This document shows, in pieces, positions 24,681-33,414 of a stretch of DNA of 64,000 nt. The notes beneath the pieces were generated by a model. The model ran no database searches, was not told where the DNA came from, and worked only from the letters and a program-made list of their open reading frames with translations. Position numbers and translations under genes: made by a program. The DNA lies in the NCBI RefSeq assembly GCF_016863655.1, contig NZ_BOPH01000020.1:62001-126000 (forward strand), given 5' to 3'. How positions within the stretch are numbered: the first letter of the stretch is position 1; each line of letters starts with the position of its first letter. This DNA comes from Virgisporangium ochraceum. GTDB lineage: Bacteria > Actinomycetota > Actinomycetes > Mycobacteriales > Micromonosporaceae.

Positions 24681-26000
24681 GTGGGTGGCGCCGTCATCGA
24701 GCTGGGCCTCGCCGAACCGTGGGAGGACGAACCACCTCCCCCGCGGCGCTGGCCGCCACGGCTTCCGCGCTGGCTGCTGCCCGCGGTGGTCACCGCCGCG
24801 ACGCTCCTGACGCTGGGCGCGGCCGCCGCGCCGAAGCGGTGGGACCCGGTCCTGTCGCAGCGCGACCCGAACACGGCGCTGCGCTTCGCGTCCGACGACA
24901 CCGCGTTCCTCACCACCCAGCGCATCCGCAGCGGCCGCCTGCAGGCCTTCCGACCCGGCCGGTCCGCTCCACTGTGGACGGTCAACTTCCCGAACGGGTT
25001 CCCGTCGCCGTACCTCGTCGGCGACCCCGGCCTGGTGACGGTGTCGGTGTTCGACTCCGACCCCGACGGACAGGGCGCCCGCGACGCCGTACAGGGGCGC
25101 GACGCCCGCACCGGCCGGCTGCTGTGGACCCGCACCGGCCGCGACGTGCTCGTCGTCGGCGCCGACACGACCGTCCTGGTCGACCGTGGCTCCGACCGCG
25201 TCGCGCCGGCCGGAGCCACGGTGGGCACGCCGGCCCAGACGATCGAGGCCGTCGACCGGCGCACCGGCGAGACCCGGTGGAGCCGGGTCGTCGACGCCGC
25301 AACGGTGGTCCGCACGCGCGAGGCGTCCGACGGCCGTCCCGACGCCGTCGTCGAGCTCGCCACCGACGGGCGGCTGCGGATCAGCGACCCGTCTACCGGC
25401 GACCCCATCCGCGAGCACCGGCTCGCGCTCACCGGCACACCGCTCAACGTCGAGGTCAAGGGCGGGCTCGCGATCGTCTTCCAGCAGCGGAGCGAGCTCG
25501 ACGACCTGACCGTCGCCTACGACCTCGCGACCGGCGTGGAACGCTGGCGCCACAACTCCCGGTTCTCCACCTTCTGCGGCGACCGCTACCTGTGCACGGC
25601 GACGCCCGAGCAGATGATGGTCGCCGACCTGGCCGCCGGCGAGATCCGGTACCGGGGCCGCGGCGACCGCTTCCTGGTACGCGGCGACCGCCTGGTCGTG
25701 TCGTGGCCGGCCGTCCGGCCCCGGTCGGGCGCCACCGAGGTCCGCGACCTGCGCACCGGCCGGAGGCTGCACACCTACCCGGGCTGGGCCTACGCCGGCT
25801 CCGACCGCACCGGCACCCTGCTCAGCCAGGAGACCTCCGGCGGGGGCCTGATGCTCGCCGCGCTCGACGTGGCCACCGGCCGGTTCAGCGTGATCGGGCG
25901 CGACACCCGGTGGACCGGCACGGCCACCTGCGTCCGGGGGGTCCGCTACGTCGGGTGCACGGGGCTCAACGGCGTCCGGATCTGGCCGCTGCCCCGCTGA
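24681..26000 (+). CDS. Membrane-anchored PQQ-type beta-propeller protein
   Basis: About 439 residues. A short Pro-rich cytoplasmic tail is followed by one transmembrane helix (LLPAVVTAATLLTLGAAAA, about residues 33-52). The outer beta-propeller has blades of the pyrrolo-quinoline quinone type (GRDARTGRLLWTRTGRDVL, VDRRTGETRWSRVVD, YDLATGVERWRHNS, LRTGRRLHTYPG). Three Cys may form disulfides. It probably acts as a scaffold, with no enzyme motif. GTG 24681 is my choice; GTG 24663 is an in-frame alternative. It converges with the ABC gene and overlaps its end by 35 bp. Confidence 0.78.
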   Translation: MGGAVIELGLAEPWEDEPPPPRRWPPRLPRWLLPAVVTAATLLTLGAAAAPKRWDPVLSQRDPNTALRFASDDTAFLTTQRIRSGRLQAFRPGRSAPLWTVNFPNGFPSPYLVGDPGLVTVSVFDSDPDGQGARDAVQGRDARTGRLLWTRTGRDVLVVGADTTVLVDRGSDRVAPAGATVGTPAQTIEAVDRRTGETRWSRVVDAATVVRTREASDGRPDAVVELATDGRLRISDPSTGDPIREHRLALTGTPLNVEVKGGLAIVFQQRSELDDLTVAYDLATGVERWRHNSRFSTFCGDRYLCTATPEQMMVADLAAGEIRYRGRGDRFLVRGDRLVVSWPAVRPRSGATEVRDLRTGRRLHTYPGWAYAGSDRTGTLLSQETSGGGLMLAALDVATGRFSVIGRDTRWTGTATCVRGVRYVGCTGLNGVRIWPLPR

Positions 26001-27678
26001 CCCCGTCCCAGAAGGCGGCGTACCGCCCGTCGGCCCGGAGCAGATCGTCGTGGTGACCGTCGGCCACGATGCGGCCGCCGTCGAGGAGGACCACCCGGTC
26101 GGCGCGGGTCGCGGACCGGACCCGGTGCGCCACCATCACCACGGTGCGGCCGGCCAGCAGACGCTCGACGCCGTCGTGCACGGCCGCCTCGTTGACCGGG
26201 TCCAGGGCCGACGTCACCTCGTCGAGCAGCACGATCGGCGCGTCCTTCAGCAGGGCCCGCGCGATCGACACCCGTTGGCGCTCGCCGCCCGAGAGCAGCG
26301 TGCCGCCCTCGCCGACGGCCGTGTCCCAGCCGTCGGGGAGGCGCTCGAGCACCTCGTCGAGGCCGGCGGCGGACGCCGCCGCGCGGACCTCGGCGTCGGT
26401 GGCGCCGGGACGCCCGAGGCGCACGTTCTCCGCGATCGTGCCGTCGAACAGGTACACGTCCTGGAAGACGATCGCGACGCGGTCCATCAGGTCCGCCGAC
26501 GCCATCGCCCGGACGTCGACCCCGCCGACGCGCACCGCGCCCGCGGACACGTCGTGGAACCTCGCGACCAGCCGCAGCAGCGTGGACTTGCCGGCACCCG
26601 ACGGGCCCACCACCGCGAGCCGCTGGCCCTGCGGCACCCGCAGCGTGAGGCCGTCGACCACGGTGCCGAAGGAGACCGCGTCGAACTCCAGGTCGTGGGC
26701 CACCGGCCGCACCGGGTCGGCCGGCTCCGGCAGCGGCGCGGTGCGCAGCACCGCGTCGAGGCGGGTCAGCTCGGTGCGGGCGCCGCGCAGGCGGCCGGCG
26801 AGGTCGGTCAGCGACAGCAGCGGGTCGGCGCACCGGGCGGCCAGCACCAGCACCGCCAGCACCTCGGCCGCGCCGACCCGGCCGTCGAGGGCCAGGTAGG
26901 CGCCCAGGGCGAGCAGCGCCGTGAATCCCGCCTGGACGGTCAGCGTCAGCCCGACGACGCCGGGCAGCGCCGACAGCGTCGAACGGCGGGACGCCCGCTC
27001 GACGTCGCGCAGCGCGCCGTCGAGGAGCGCGAACCGCTCCCCGGTGCGGCCGCCGGCCCGCAGCACCGGCTGGGCCTGCACGTACTCGATCACGCGGGCG
27101 GTGGCCTCCCGGTCGCGGTCGGCGCGGTCGGCGTCGGTCGCCGCCGTCGCGCGTCCCGAATGGACCTGCACCGCCGCGACCACCGGCACCGCGACGGCCG
27201 CCGCGAGACCCAGCCGCCAGTCGAACGCGGCCATGACCGCGACGATCGTCAGCGGGGTCACCGACGCGGAGACCAACGGGCCCAGCAGGTGCGCGATCAC
27301 GCCCATCGCCTGCAGCACGCCGCGGCCGGCCAGCACCGACACCTCGCCGACCCGGCCGGCCGTGTACCAGCCGACCGGCAGCCGGGCCAGGTGGTCGCCG
27401 AGCCGGTGGTAGACGCCGCGCAGCAGCGTGGTGCCGACGCGGAAGCCGAGCAGGTCGGCCCCGTAGCGCAGGACCGCCGAGACCGACACCGCGGCCCCGA
27501 ACGCGGCCAGCCACGGCCACGCGTCACCCGGCGTGCCACCGAGCAGCGCCCGGAGCACGGGCACCAGCAGCGCGTACGACAGCCCCTCGGCGACCGCGGC
27601 GACCGTCATCAGCGCCAGGGCGCGCCGCACCGGCCGGGCGAAGCCCGGCCCCAGCACGCGCAGCAGCAGGCGGATCAC
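25966..27678 (-). CDS. ABC half-transporter (membrane plus ATPase), YbtQ/IrtB-like partner
   Basis: 570-residue type IV-fold half-transporter: six transmembrane helices in residues 15-300, then an ATPase with Walker A (VGPSGAGKSTLL), Q-loop (IVFQDVYLFDG), signature LLSGGERQRVS, Walker B/D-loop (IVLLDEVTSALDP) and H-loop (MVAHRV). The D-loop SALD is canonical. The GTG at 27678 overlaps the stop of the preceding half-transporter (GTGA), so they almost certainly form a heterodimer. Together they resemble siderophore-linked YbtPQ/IrtAB-type exporter-fold transporters. Confidence 0.9.
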   Translation of the reverse strand: MIRLLLRVLGPGFARPVRRALALMTVAAVAEGLSYALLVPVLRALLGGTPGDAWPWLAAFGAAVSVSAVLRYGADLLGFRVGTTLLRGVYHRLGDHLARLPVGWYTAGRVGEVSVLAGRGVLQAMGVIAHLLGPLVSASVTPLTIVAVMAAFDWRLGLAAAVAVPVVAAVQVHSGRATAATDADRADRDREATARVIEYVQAQPVLRAGGRTGERFALLDGALRDVERASRRSTLSALPGVVGLTLTVQAGFTALLALGAYLALDGRVGAAEVLAVLVLAARCADPLLSLTDLAGRLRGARTELTRLDAVLRTAPLPEPADPVRPVAHDLEFDAVSFGTVVDGLTLRVPQGQRLAVVGPSGAGKSTLLRLVARFHDVSAGAVRVGGVDVRAMASADLMDRVAIVFQDVYLFDGTIAENVRLGRPGATDAEVRAAASAAGLDEVLERLPDGWDTAVGEGGTLLSGGERQRVSIARALLKDAPIVLLDEVTSALDPVNEAAVHDGVERLLAGRTVVMVAHRVRSATRADRVVLLDGGRIVADGHHDDLLRADGRYAAFWDGVSGAAARSGRR

Positions 27679-29375
27679 CGTGCCGCTCCGTGCAGGTGGG
27701 TCCGCCACAGCGCGGCGAACCGGCCGTCGCGGGCGATCAGGTCGTCGGGCCGGCCGCGCTCGACGACCGCGCCGTCCTCCAGTACCACCACCGTGTCGGC
27801 GCCGACGACCGTCTCCAGGCGGTGCGCGATCACCAGCACGGTGCGGCCGCCCGACAGCACGGACCGCACCGCCCGTTCGGTGACCGGGTCGGCGAACGCG
27901 GTCGCCTCGTCGAGCACGAGCACGGGGGTGTCGGCGAGCAGCGCCCGCGCGACCGAGATCCGCTGCGCCTCGCCGCCCGACAGCGTGACCCCGTCACCGA
28001 GGACCGAGTCGTAGCCGTGCTGCAGCGCGAGGATCCGGTCGTGGATGCCGGCCGCGGTCGCGGCGCGCACGACGTCGGCCCGGCCGCTGTGCGGCACGGC
28101 GAGCGCGATGTTGTCGGCGACCGACGCGCGCAGCAGCCGCACGTCCTGGAACACGAACGAGATCGTGCGGTACAGGTCGCGCTCGTCGACCTCGCGCAGG
28201 TCGACGCCGCCGAGCAGGATCCGGCCGGCGGTCGGGTCGAAGAACCGCGGCAGCAGCCGCACCAGCGTCGACTTCCCGCTGCCCGACGCCCCGACCAGCG
28301 CGGTGACCGTGCCGGGTTCGAGGGTCAGGTCGACGCCGCGCAGCACCTCCCGGCCGGAGTCGTAGGAGAACCGGACGCCGCGCAGCTCCACGCGGTGCCC
28401 GTCGGGCGCGGTCGGCCGGTCGGGGCGCGGCAGCGGCGGCACCGCGAGCACGTCGCGAATCCTGCCCACCGCGCGGCTGGCGGCCTGAACGTCGTCGAAG
28501 CCGTGGCCGAGCGCCGCCACCGGCGCGGTCAGGCCCAGCCCGAGCAGGATGAACGGCACCAGGTCCGCCGGGGGCAGGCTTCCGTCGGTGACCAGCACAG
28601 CGCCGCCGGTCAGCACGACCAGGAGCACGACCGGCGGCGACAGGGCGACCTGCATGCCCGCCGCGATCCCGGAGATCCCGCCGACCCACCGGACGAACGT
28701 GCCGACGAACCCGTCGACGGCCACGCGGTAGCGGCGGTGCGCCCGGTCGGCGCCACCGAACGCCTTGACCACCGCGATGCCCTGGACGAACTCCACGACC
28801 GAGGTCGCGACGGCGCCCATGGCCGCGTCGACGTCGCGCTGCTCCCGCGCCCGGGCCGGGGTCAGCATCAACGGGACCAGCGCCACGGCCACCAGCACCG
28901 GCGCGAGCGTCACCAGCGTCAGCCGCCAGTCGACGGTGACCAGGTACCCCAGCGACACCAGCGGAACGACGAACGCCGACACGAGCTCGCCCGGCGTGTG
29001 CGCGATGAACGGGTGCACCGCGCTCACATCCTCGCCGACCACCGTCGCCAGCTCGCCGGTGCGCCGCCGGGAGTACCACCCGAGCGGCACCCGCCCGAGC
29101 CGCCGCGCCAGCGTCCGCCGGAACGCGAGCTGCACCCGCCCGTCGAGCACGTGTGCCGTGCCGGACGCCGCGCCCGCGCACACCAGCCGGACGAGCAGGC
29201 CCACGGCGCCGGCGGCCACGGCCGTGCGCACGCGGGTCCCGTCGAGGGGGCCGGGCGCCAGCATCGCGCGTCCCAGCTCGACCACCGCCAGCAACGGAAC
29301 GAGGCCCGCGACGCCCGCGACCACCTGGAGCACGACGACGGCCGCGAACCGCGGCAGGAAGGGCCTGAGCGTCAT
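27675..29375 (-). CDS. ABC half-transporter (membrane plus ATPase), YbtP/IrtA-like partner
   Basis: 566-residue half-transporter. Transmembrane helices occupy residues 10-290. The ATPase has Walker A VGASGSGKST, Q-loop FVFQDVRLLRA, signature TLSGGEAQRIS, Walker B/D-loop VLVLDEATAFADP and H-loop VIAHRLE. The D-loop AFADP instead of SALDP is, to my knowledge, a marker of the YbtP/IrtA branch, known for Fe-siderophore import or processing. The ATG at 29375 shares one base with the upstream hydrolase stop (TGATG). Confidence 0.9.
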   Translation of the reverse strand: MTLRPFLPRFAAVVVLQVVAGVAGLVPLLAVVELGRAMLAPGPLDGTRVRTAVAAGAVGLLVRLVCAGAASGTAHVLDGRVQLAFRRTLARRLGRVPLGWYSRRRTGELATVVGEDVSAVHPFIAHTPGELVSAFVVPLVSLGYLVTVDWRLTLVTLAPVLVAVALVPLMLTPARAREQRDVDAAMGAVATSVVEFVQGIAVVKAFGGADRAHRRYRVAVDGFVGTFVRWVGGISGIAAGMQVALSPPVVLLVVLTGGAVLVTDGSLPPADLVPFILLGLGLTAPVAALGHGFDDVQAASRAVGRIRDVLAVPPLPRPDRPTAPDGHRVELRGVRFSYDSGREVLRGVDLTLEPGTVTALVGASGSGKSTLVRLLPRFFDPTAGRILLGGVDLREVDERDLYRTISFVFQDVRLLRASVADNIALAVPHSGRADVVRAATAAGIHDRILALQHGYDSVLGDGVTLSGGEAQRISVARALLADTPVLVLDEATAFADPVTERAVRSVLSGGRTVLVIAHRLETVVGADTVVVLEDGAVVERGRPDDLIARDGRFAALWRTHLHGAAR

Positions 29376-30283
29376 CAGTCGCCCACCGCCCGGCGCAGCG
29401 CCGCGCACAGCTCGGCGATCTGACGCTGCGAGATCTCCGCCGACAGGATCGCCTGCGACCCGTGGAACGTGCCCGCCCACTGGTGCAGCTCCACCGGCAC
29501 GCCCGACTGCAGCAGCCGCAGCGCGTACAGGATGTCCTCGTCGCGGTTGGTGCACAGCTCCGCCGTGGTGACGTAGGCCGGCGGCAGGCCGGACAGGTCG
29601 ACGGCCCGCGCCGGCGCCGCGTACGGCGACACGGGCGCGCCGTCGGCGGTCGGCCCGAGGTAGTACCGCCACAACGCCGCGACCTTGGCGGTGTTCATCC
29701 AGGGCGTGTCGGTGAACGTGCGCGCCGACCACGTCTCCATGCGGTCGTCCAGGGCGGGCTGGCTCAACAGCTGGAACCGGATCGGCGGGCCCTGCTCGTT
29801 GCGGGCCAGCAGCGCGAGCGCGGCCGCGATGCCGCCACCGGCGCTGTGCCCGCCGACCGCGATCCGGTCGGGGTCGACGCCCAGATCGGCGGCGTTCTCC
29901 GCGACCCACGTGAGCACCGCGTACGCGTCGTCGAGGCCGGCCGGGAACGGGTTCTCGGGTGCCAGCCGGTACCCGACCGAGACCACCGTGACGCCCGACC
30001 CGTCGGCCAGCCGCGCCGCCCACGGGTGCTCGGTGTCGAGGTCACCCATGACGAACCCGCCGCCGTGCAGCCACACGACCGCGCCCCGCGCGTCGTGCGG
30101 GCGGTAGATCCGCACCGGCACGTCCGGGTCGGCGGGCACGGTGCGGTCCTCGACCTTCAGGGTGGACAGGTCGGGCGCCGGCACCGACCCGGCCAGCGCC
30201 CGGAACTGGGTCCGCGCGGCGACCGGATCGGACAGGTCGGTGTGCGGGAACAGCACGGCGAACGCTTCGAGTTCGGGATCCAT
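29375..30283 (-). CDS. Alpha/beta hydrolase, HSL-type esterase
   Basis: 302-residue esterase of the hormone-sensitive-lipase family. The oxyanion motif is VVWLHGGGFVMG. The nucleophile elbow is GGHSAGGGIAA, and Asp and His lie in TNRDEDILYA and AGTFHGSQ. It is the first gene of an operon with the two ABC half-transporters, joined by a TGATG overlap. The pairing suggests hydrolysis of an ester-containing transported compound, for example a siderophore or acylated small molecule; this is inference. ATG 30292 is an alternative start. Confidence 0.9.
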   Translation of the reverse strand: MDPELEAFAVLFPHTDLSDPVAARTQFRALAGSVPAPDLSTLKVEDRTVPADPDVPVRIYRPHDARGAVVWLHGGGFVMGDLDTEHPWAARLADGSGVTVVSVGYRLAPENPFPAGLDDAYAVLTWVAENAADLGVDPDRIAVGGHSAGGGIAAALALLARNEQGPPIRFQLLSQPALDDRMETWSARTFTDTPWMNTAKVAALWRYYLGPTADGAPVSPYAAPARAVDLSGLPPAYVTTAELCTNRDEDILYALRLLQSGVPVELHQWAGTFHGSQAILSAEISQRQIAELCAALRRAVGD

Positions 30284-30379
30284 GCCGACCATCCTGGCCG
30301 GTCCGTTCCCGGCGGTCAGCCGACATCCGTCGCGCATCGCCGGGCGTTCGCGCGACGTTCGTCGCCTATCCTCGGTGCC

Positions 30380-31399
30380 ATGGAGGCACTGGCCGAGCGG
30401 CTGTCGCAGCTCGACTCGCAGGCCGAGGGCGCGATCCGGGTCGTGATGTTCTACGACACGCTGATGCGCCGGCGGGTCGACCTGCCCGCGCTCACCCGGG
30501 CGTCGGCGGGCCTGGCCGAGTGCGTCGCCGGGGTGCGCCTGCACGGCACCGGCCGCGAGATCCGCATGTCACCCGACGGCCGCCCGGCACCGGCGGCCCC
30601 CGCGTCGACCAGCGCACCGGTGACCCTCGACGACGAGGAGATCGGCACCGTGTGGCTGGAGCGGCCGGGCGTGGCCCGCCCGCTCGACGAGATGGTCGTC
30701 GACCGGCTCGCGATCGCCGTCGCCGCCGTCGTCGAGCGGTACGGCCCGGCCCGGTCGACGATGGCCGACCCCGCCCTGGTCGAGCTGGTCGTGAGCGCCG
30801 ACAGCGACGAGGCGGCCCGGGCCCGGGCGCTGCGGCTGCTCGGGTTCCCGGCCGACGTGCCGGTGCGCGCCGTCGCCGTGCGGTCCGCGCGCCCGCTCGA
30901 CCGGGTCGCCACCCTGGTCTGCCCGGCCCGGGTGGTGAAGGCCGCGCCGCTCGCCGACGTCGGCGTCATCCTCGCCACCTCCCTCGACCCGGCCGCGTTC
31001 CCGGCCGACGTCCACGCCGGCATCGGCACCGCCGGCCCGCCCGACCGGTCGTGGCGGGAGGCGCGCACCGCGCTGCGGTTCGCCGGTGACCGGGAGCCGG
31101 TCGTGCACTTCGACGCGCTGGGTGCCCTGGCCCTGCTGGCGTACGTCCCCCCGGACCTTGCCCGCGACAACCCCGACGTGACCGCGATCGCCCGGCTGGG
31201 CGGCGACGACCTGCGGACCCTCGACGTCTACTGCGCGGCCGGGTCGCTGCGCCGCGCCGCCGACCTGCTGCACCTGCACCACAGCAGCGTCGCCCGCCGG
31301 ATCGAACAGCTCGGCCGGGCGCTGGGCGTGGACCTCACCGGGCCGGACGGCATCATGCGGGCGCGGATCGCCCTCGCGGTGTGGCACCTCGTCTCGTGA
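30380..31399 (+). CDS. PucR/CdaR-type helix-turn-helix regulator
   Basis: 339-residue regulator. The C-terminal helix-turn-helix is LRRAADLLHLHHSSVARRIEQLGRALG, the PucR-type domain, preceded by a GGDEF-like degenerate region (residues about 165-255, DVPVRAVAVRSA to HAGIGTAGPPDRSWREARTAL). The N-terminal part (about 20-130) may sense a ligand. It is divergent, with an 87-bp spacer, from the hydrolase/ABC operon and is its most likely regulator. Confidence 0.85.
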   Translation: MEALAERLSQLDSQAEGAIRVVMFYDTLMRRRVDLPALTRASAGLAECVAGVRLHGTGREIRMSPDGRPAPAAPASTSAPVTLDDEEIGTVWLERPGVARPLDEMVVDRLAIAVAAVVERYGPARSTMADPALVELVVSADSDEAARARALRLLGFPADVPVRAVAVRSARPLDRVATLVCPARVVKAAPLADVGVILATSLDPAAFPADVHAGIGTAGPPDRSWREARTALRFAGDREPVVHFDALGALALLAYVPPDLARDNPDVTAIARLGGDDLRTLDVYCAAGSLRRAADLLHLHHSSVARRIEQLGRALGVDLTGPDGIMRARIALAVWHLVS

Positions 31400-31405
31400 G
31401 GTGTC

Positions 31406-33220
31406 TCAGCACTTCTTCAGGTGCTTCAGCAGGAACTCGGCCGCGTCGGCGTGGGCGCGGTGCTGGTTCTCGCTGCGCCCGAACACGTGCCCCTCGTCGG
31501 GGTAGATGTCGTAGCGGACGCCGATCCCGCGGCCCCGCAGCCGGGCGACGATCTGGTCGCTCTCCGGCCGCGGAACCCGCGGGTCGTTGGCGCCCTGGAT
31601 CAGGAACAGCGGGGCCCGGATCCGGTCGGCGTGGGTGAACGGCGACCGCCCGGTCAGGAACTCCGTGTCGGTGTCCGGGTCGCCGACCATGATCGCGACC
31701 TGGGTGCGCCAGGTCGGCGGTTGGGACCGCGTGAACGTCACCAGGTTGCTCGGCGCGCACCAGGCCACCGCGGCGGCCCAGTCGTGCTCCGGCAGCCGCG
31801 ACACGCAGCTGAGCACCGCGAAGCCGCCGTACGAGCGGCCGAGCAGCCCGAGGCGGCCCACCCACGGCTGGTCCTTGAGGTACCGGGCGGCGTCGTCGAG
31901 GTCGGAGAGGTCGATGCCGCCCCAGTCGCGGTGGACCGCGCGCTGGTAGGCCAGCCCGTACCCGCTGGAACCGCGGATGTTCGGGGCGAGCACGGCCACA
32001 CCCCGGCTGGCGAGGTACTGGAACAGCCCGTCGTTGGAGTACGTGGGCCGCTCCTGGGTGGGCGGTCCGCCGTGGATCGCGACGACGACGGGCACCTCGT
32101 CGCCGGGTGACGGCGGTCGGTACAGGTACGCGGGGACCGTGGTGCCGTCGCGGGCCGGGTACCGCACCAGCACCGGCTCGACGAACACCGACGCGTCGAC
32201 GGCCGGGCGGGCGTCGGTGAGCCAGGCCTGTTCACCGGAGTCCAGGTCGACCGACAGGACGTTCCACGGCACCGTCGGCGTCGACATCCGGACGACGACC
32301 CGCCGGCCGTCGGCCGTCAGGCGCAGCTGCGCGGCGTGGCCCGGCGGCAGCGCCGGCACCGGCCGGTCGCGGCCGGTCGCCAGGTCACGCACCTTCAGCT
32401 GGGACGCGCCGTCGACGTTGACCAGCCAGGCCAGCGTGCTCCCGTCGCGCGACAGCGCCACCTCCTCGACGTCCCACACAGGTTGGTCGATCCACGTCAG
32501 CTCGCGGGTGGCGACGTCGAGCACCGCGAGACCGGCCAGGTCGCGGCCGAGGTCGGTCAGGACCAGCACCCCGTCGCCGCCCGGCAGCCACGGCCCGATC
32601 TGGAACGTGGCCGCGGTGTCCTCCGGCGTCAGCCGCTCGATCCGGCCGTCGTCGACGTGCACGACGTGGACCACGCGGTCGGTCGTGGCGCCGCGCCACT
32701 CGGTGACGGTCAGCCGGGTGCCGTCGGGCGACCAGTGACCCGCGTAGACCCGCCCACCGCGGTCGAAGACCCGGCGGACCTCGCCCGACACCAGGTCGCG
32801 GACGAGAACGTCCTGGTCGGCCGGGTTCCGGTCGTTGCCGGCGTAGGCGAGCAGCTTGCCGTCGGGCGAGAACGGGTCACCGATCGCCGGGTGGAACGCC
32901 GACCCGGGCGCGTCGGTGAGCGCCGTCCGGACGCCGGTCTCCACATCGACCAGGTACAGCTGGTACGCCTCGTTGCCGCCGGTGTCGGCGATGTGCAGCA
33001 GCGACCGGCCGTCGGGATGCCACGAGACCGCCCGCGCCGTCGAACCGGAGTAGGACGTCAGGTACCGGGGGCCGCCACCGGACATCGGCCGCACCGCGAG
33101 GTTGAACTGGCCCAACGCGTCGTCGACGTACGCGAAGAACCGGCCGTCGGGCGACACGGCGAGGGTGTCCTTGAACCGCACCGTCGGCTCGAAGTCACTC
33201 AACACCAGATCGGTCCCCAT
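31406..33220 (-). CDS. S9-family (acylaminoacyl-peptidase-like) prolyl oligopeptidase
   Basis: 604-residue serine peptidase. Residues 1-340 are a beta-propeller with PD40 blades (LAVSPDGRFFAYVD, WHPDGRSLLHIAD, FSPDGKLLAYAGN, WSPDGTRLTVTE). The alpha/beta hydrolase domain carries the nucleophile in LLGRSYGGFAVL, Asp in GANDPRVP and His in YPDEGHVFG, and the oxyanion region is AIHGGPPTQERP. There is no signal peptide, so it degrades short peptides in the cytoplasm. Its stop lies 6 bp from that of the PucR-type gene. Confidence 0.93.
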   Translation of the reverse strand: MGTDLVLSDFEPTVRFKDTLAVSPDGRFFAYVDDALGQFNLAVRPMSGGGPRYLTSYSGSTARAVSWHPDGRSLLHIADTGGNEAYQLYLVDVETGVRTALTDAPGSAFHPAIGDPFSPDGKLLAYAGNDRNPADQDVLVRDLVSGEVRRVFDRGGRVYAGHWSPDGTRLTVTEWRGATTDRVVHVVHVDDGRIERLTPEDTAATFQIGPWLPGGDGVLVLTDLGRDLAGLAVLDVATRELTWIDQPVWDVEEVALSRDGSTLAWLVNVDGASQLKVRDLATGRDRPVPALPPGHAAQLRLTADGRRVVVRMSTPTVPWNVLSVDLDSGEQAWLTDARPAVDASVFVEPVLVRYPARDGTTVPAYLYRPPSPGDEVPVVVAIHGGPPTQERPTYSNDGLFQYLASRGVAVLAPNIRGSSGYGLAYQRAVHRDWGGIDLSDLDDAARYLKDQPWVGRLGLLGRSYGGFAVLSCVSRLPEHDWAAAVAWCAPSNLVTFTRSQPPTWRTQVAIMVGDPDTDTEFLTGRSPFTHADRIRAPLFLIQGANDPRVPRPESDQIVARLRGRGIGVRYDIYPDEGHVFGRSENQHRAHADAAEFLLKHLKKC

Positions 33221-33414
33221 CTACTGATGATGACAGCCCGAGCACGGAGCGGAAGCAATCCGGAAGGAGTGCTTTGTCGGGTTGCGGATCCGTCGACCCC
33301 GCTCGCCGCCGTGGCGGTGCCGCGGCCACGGCCACGGCCGAGGCCGAGTCGGCGCGGAGGGGGCGGCGTGGGCGGCGTCCCGGGAACCTGACGAGGCGCT
33401 ACTAGGCTCTCGAC

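Noticed and set aside
26050-29423. Long plus-strand open frames opposite the ABC half-transporters
   Set aside because: Shadow frames rich in His/Arg/Gln with no motifs; the minus-strand genes have full ABC signatures.
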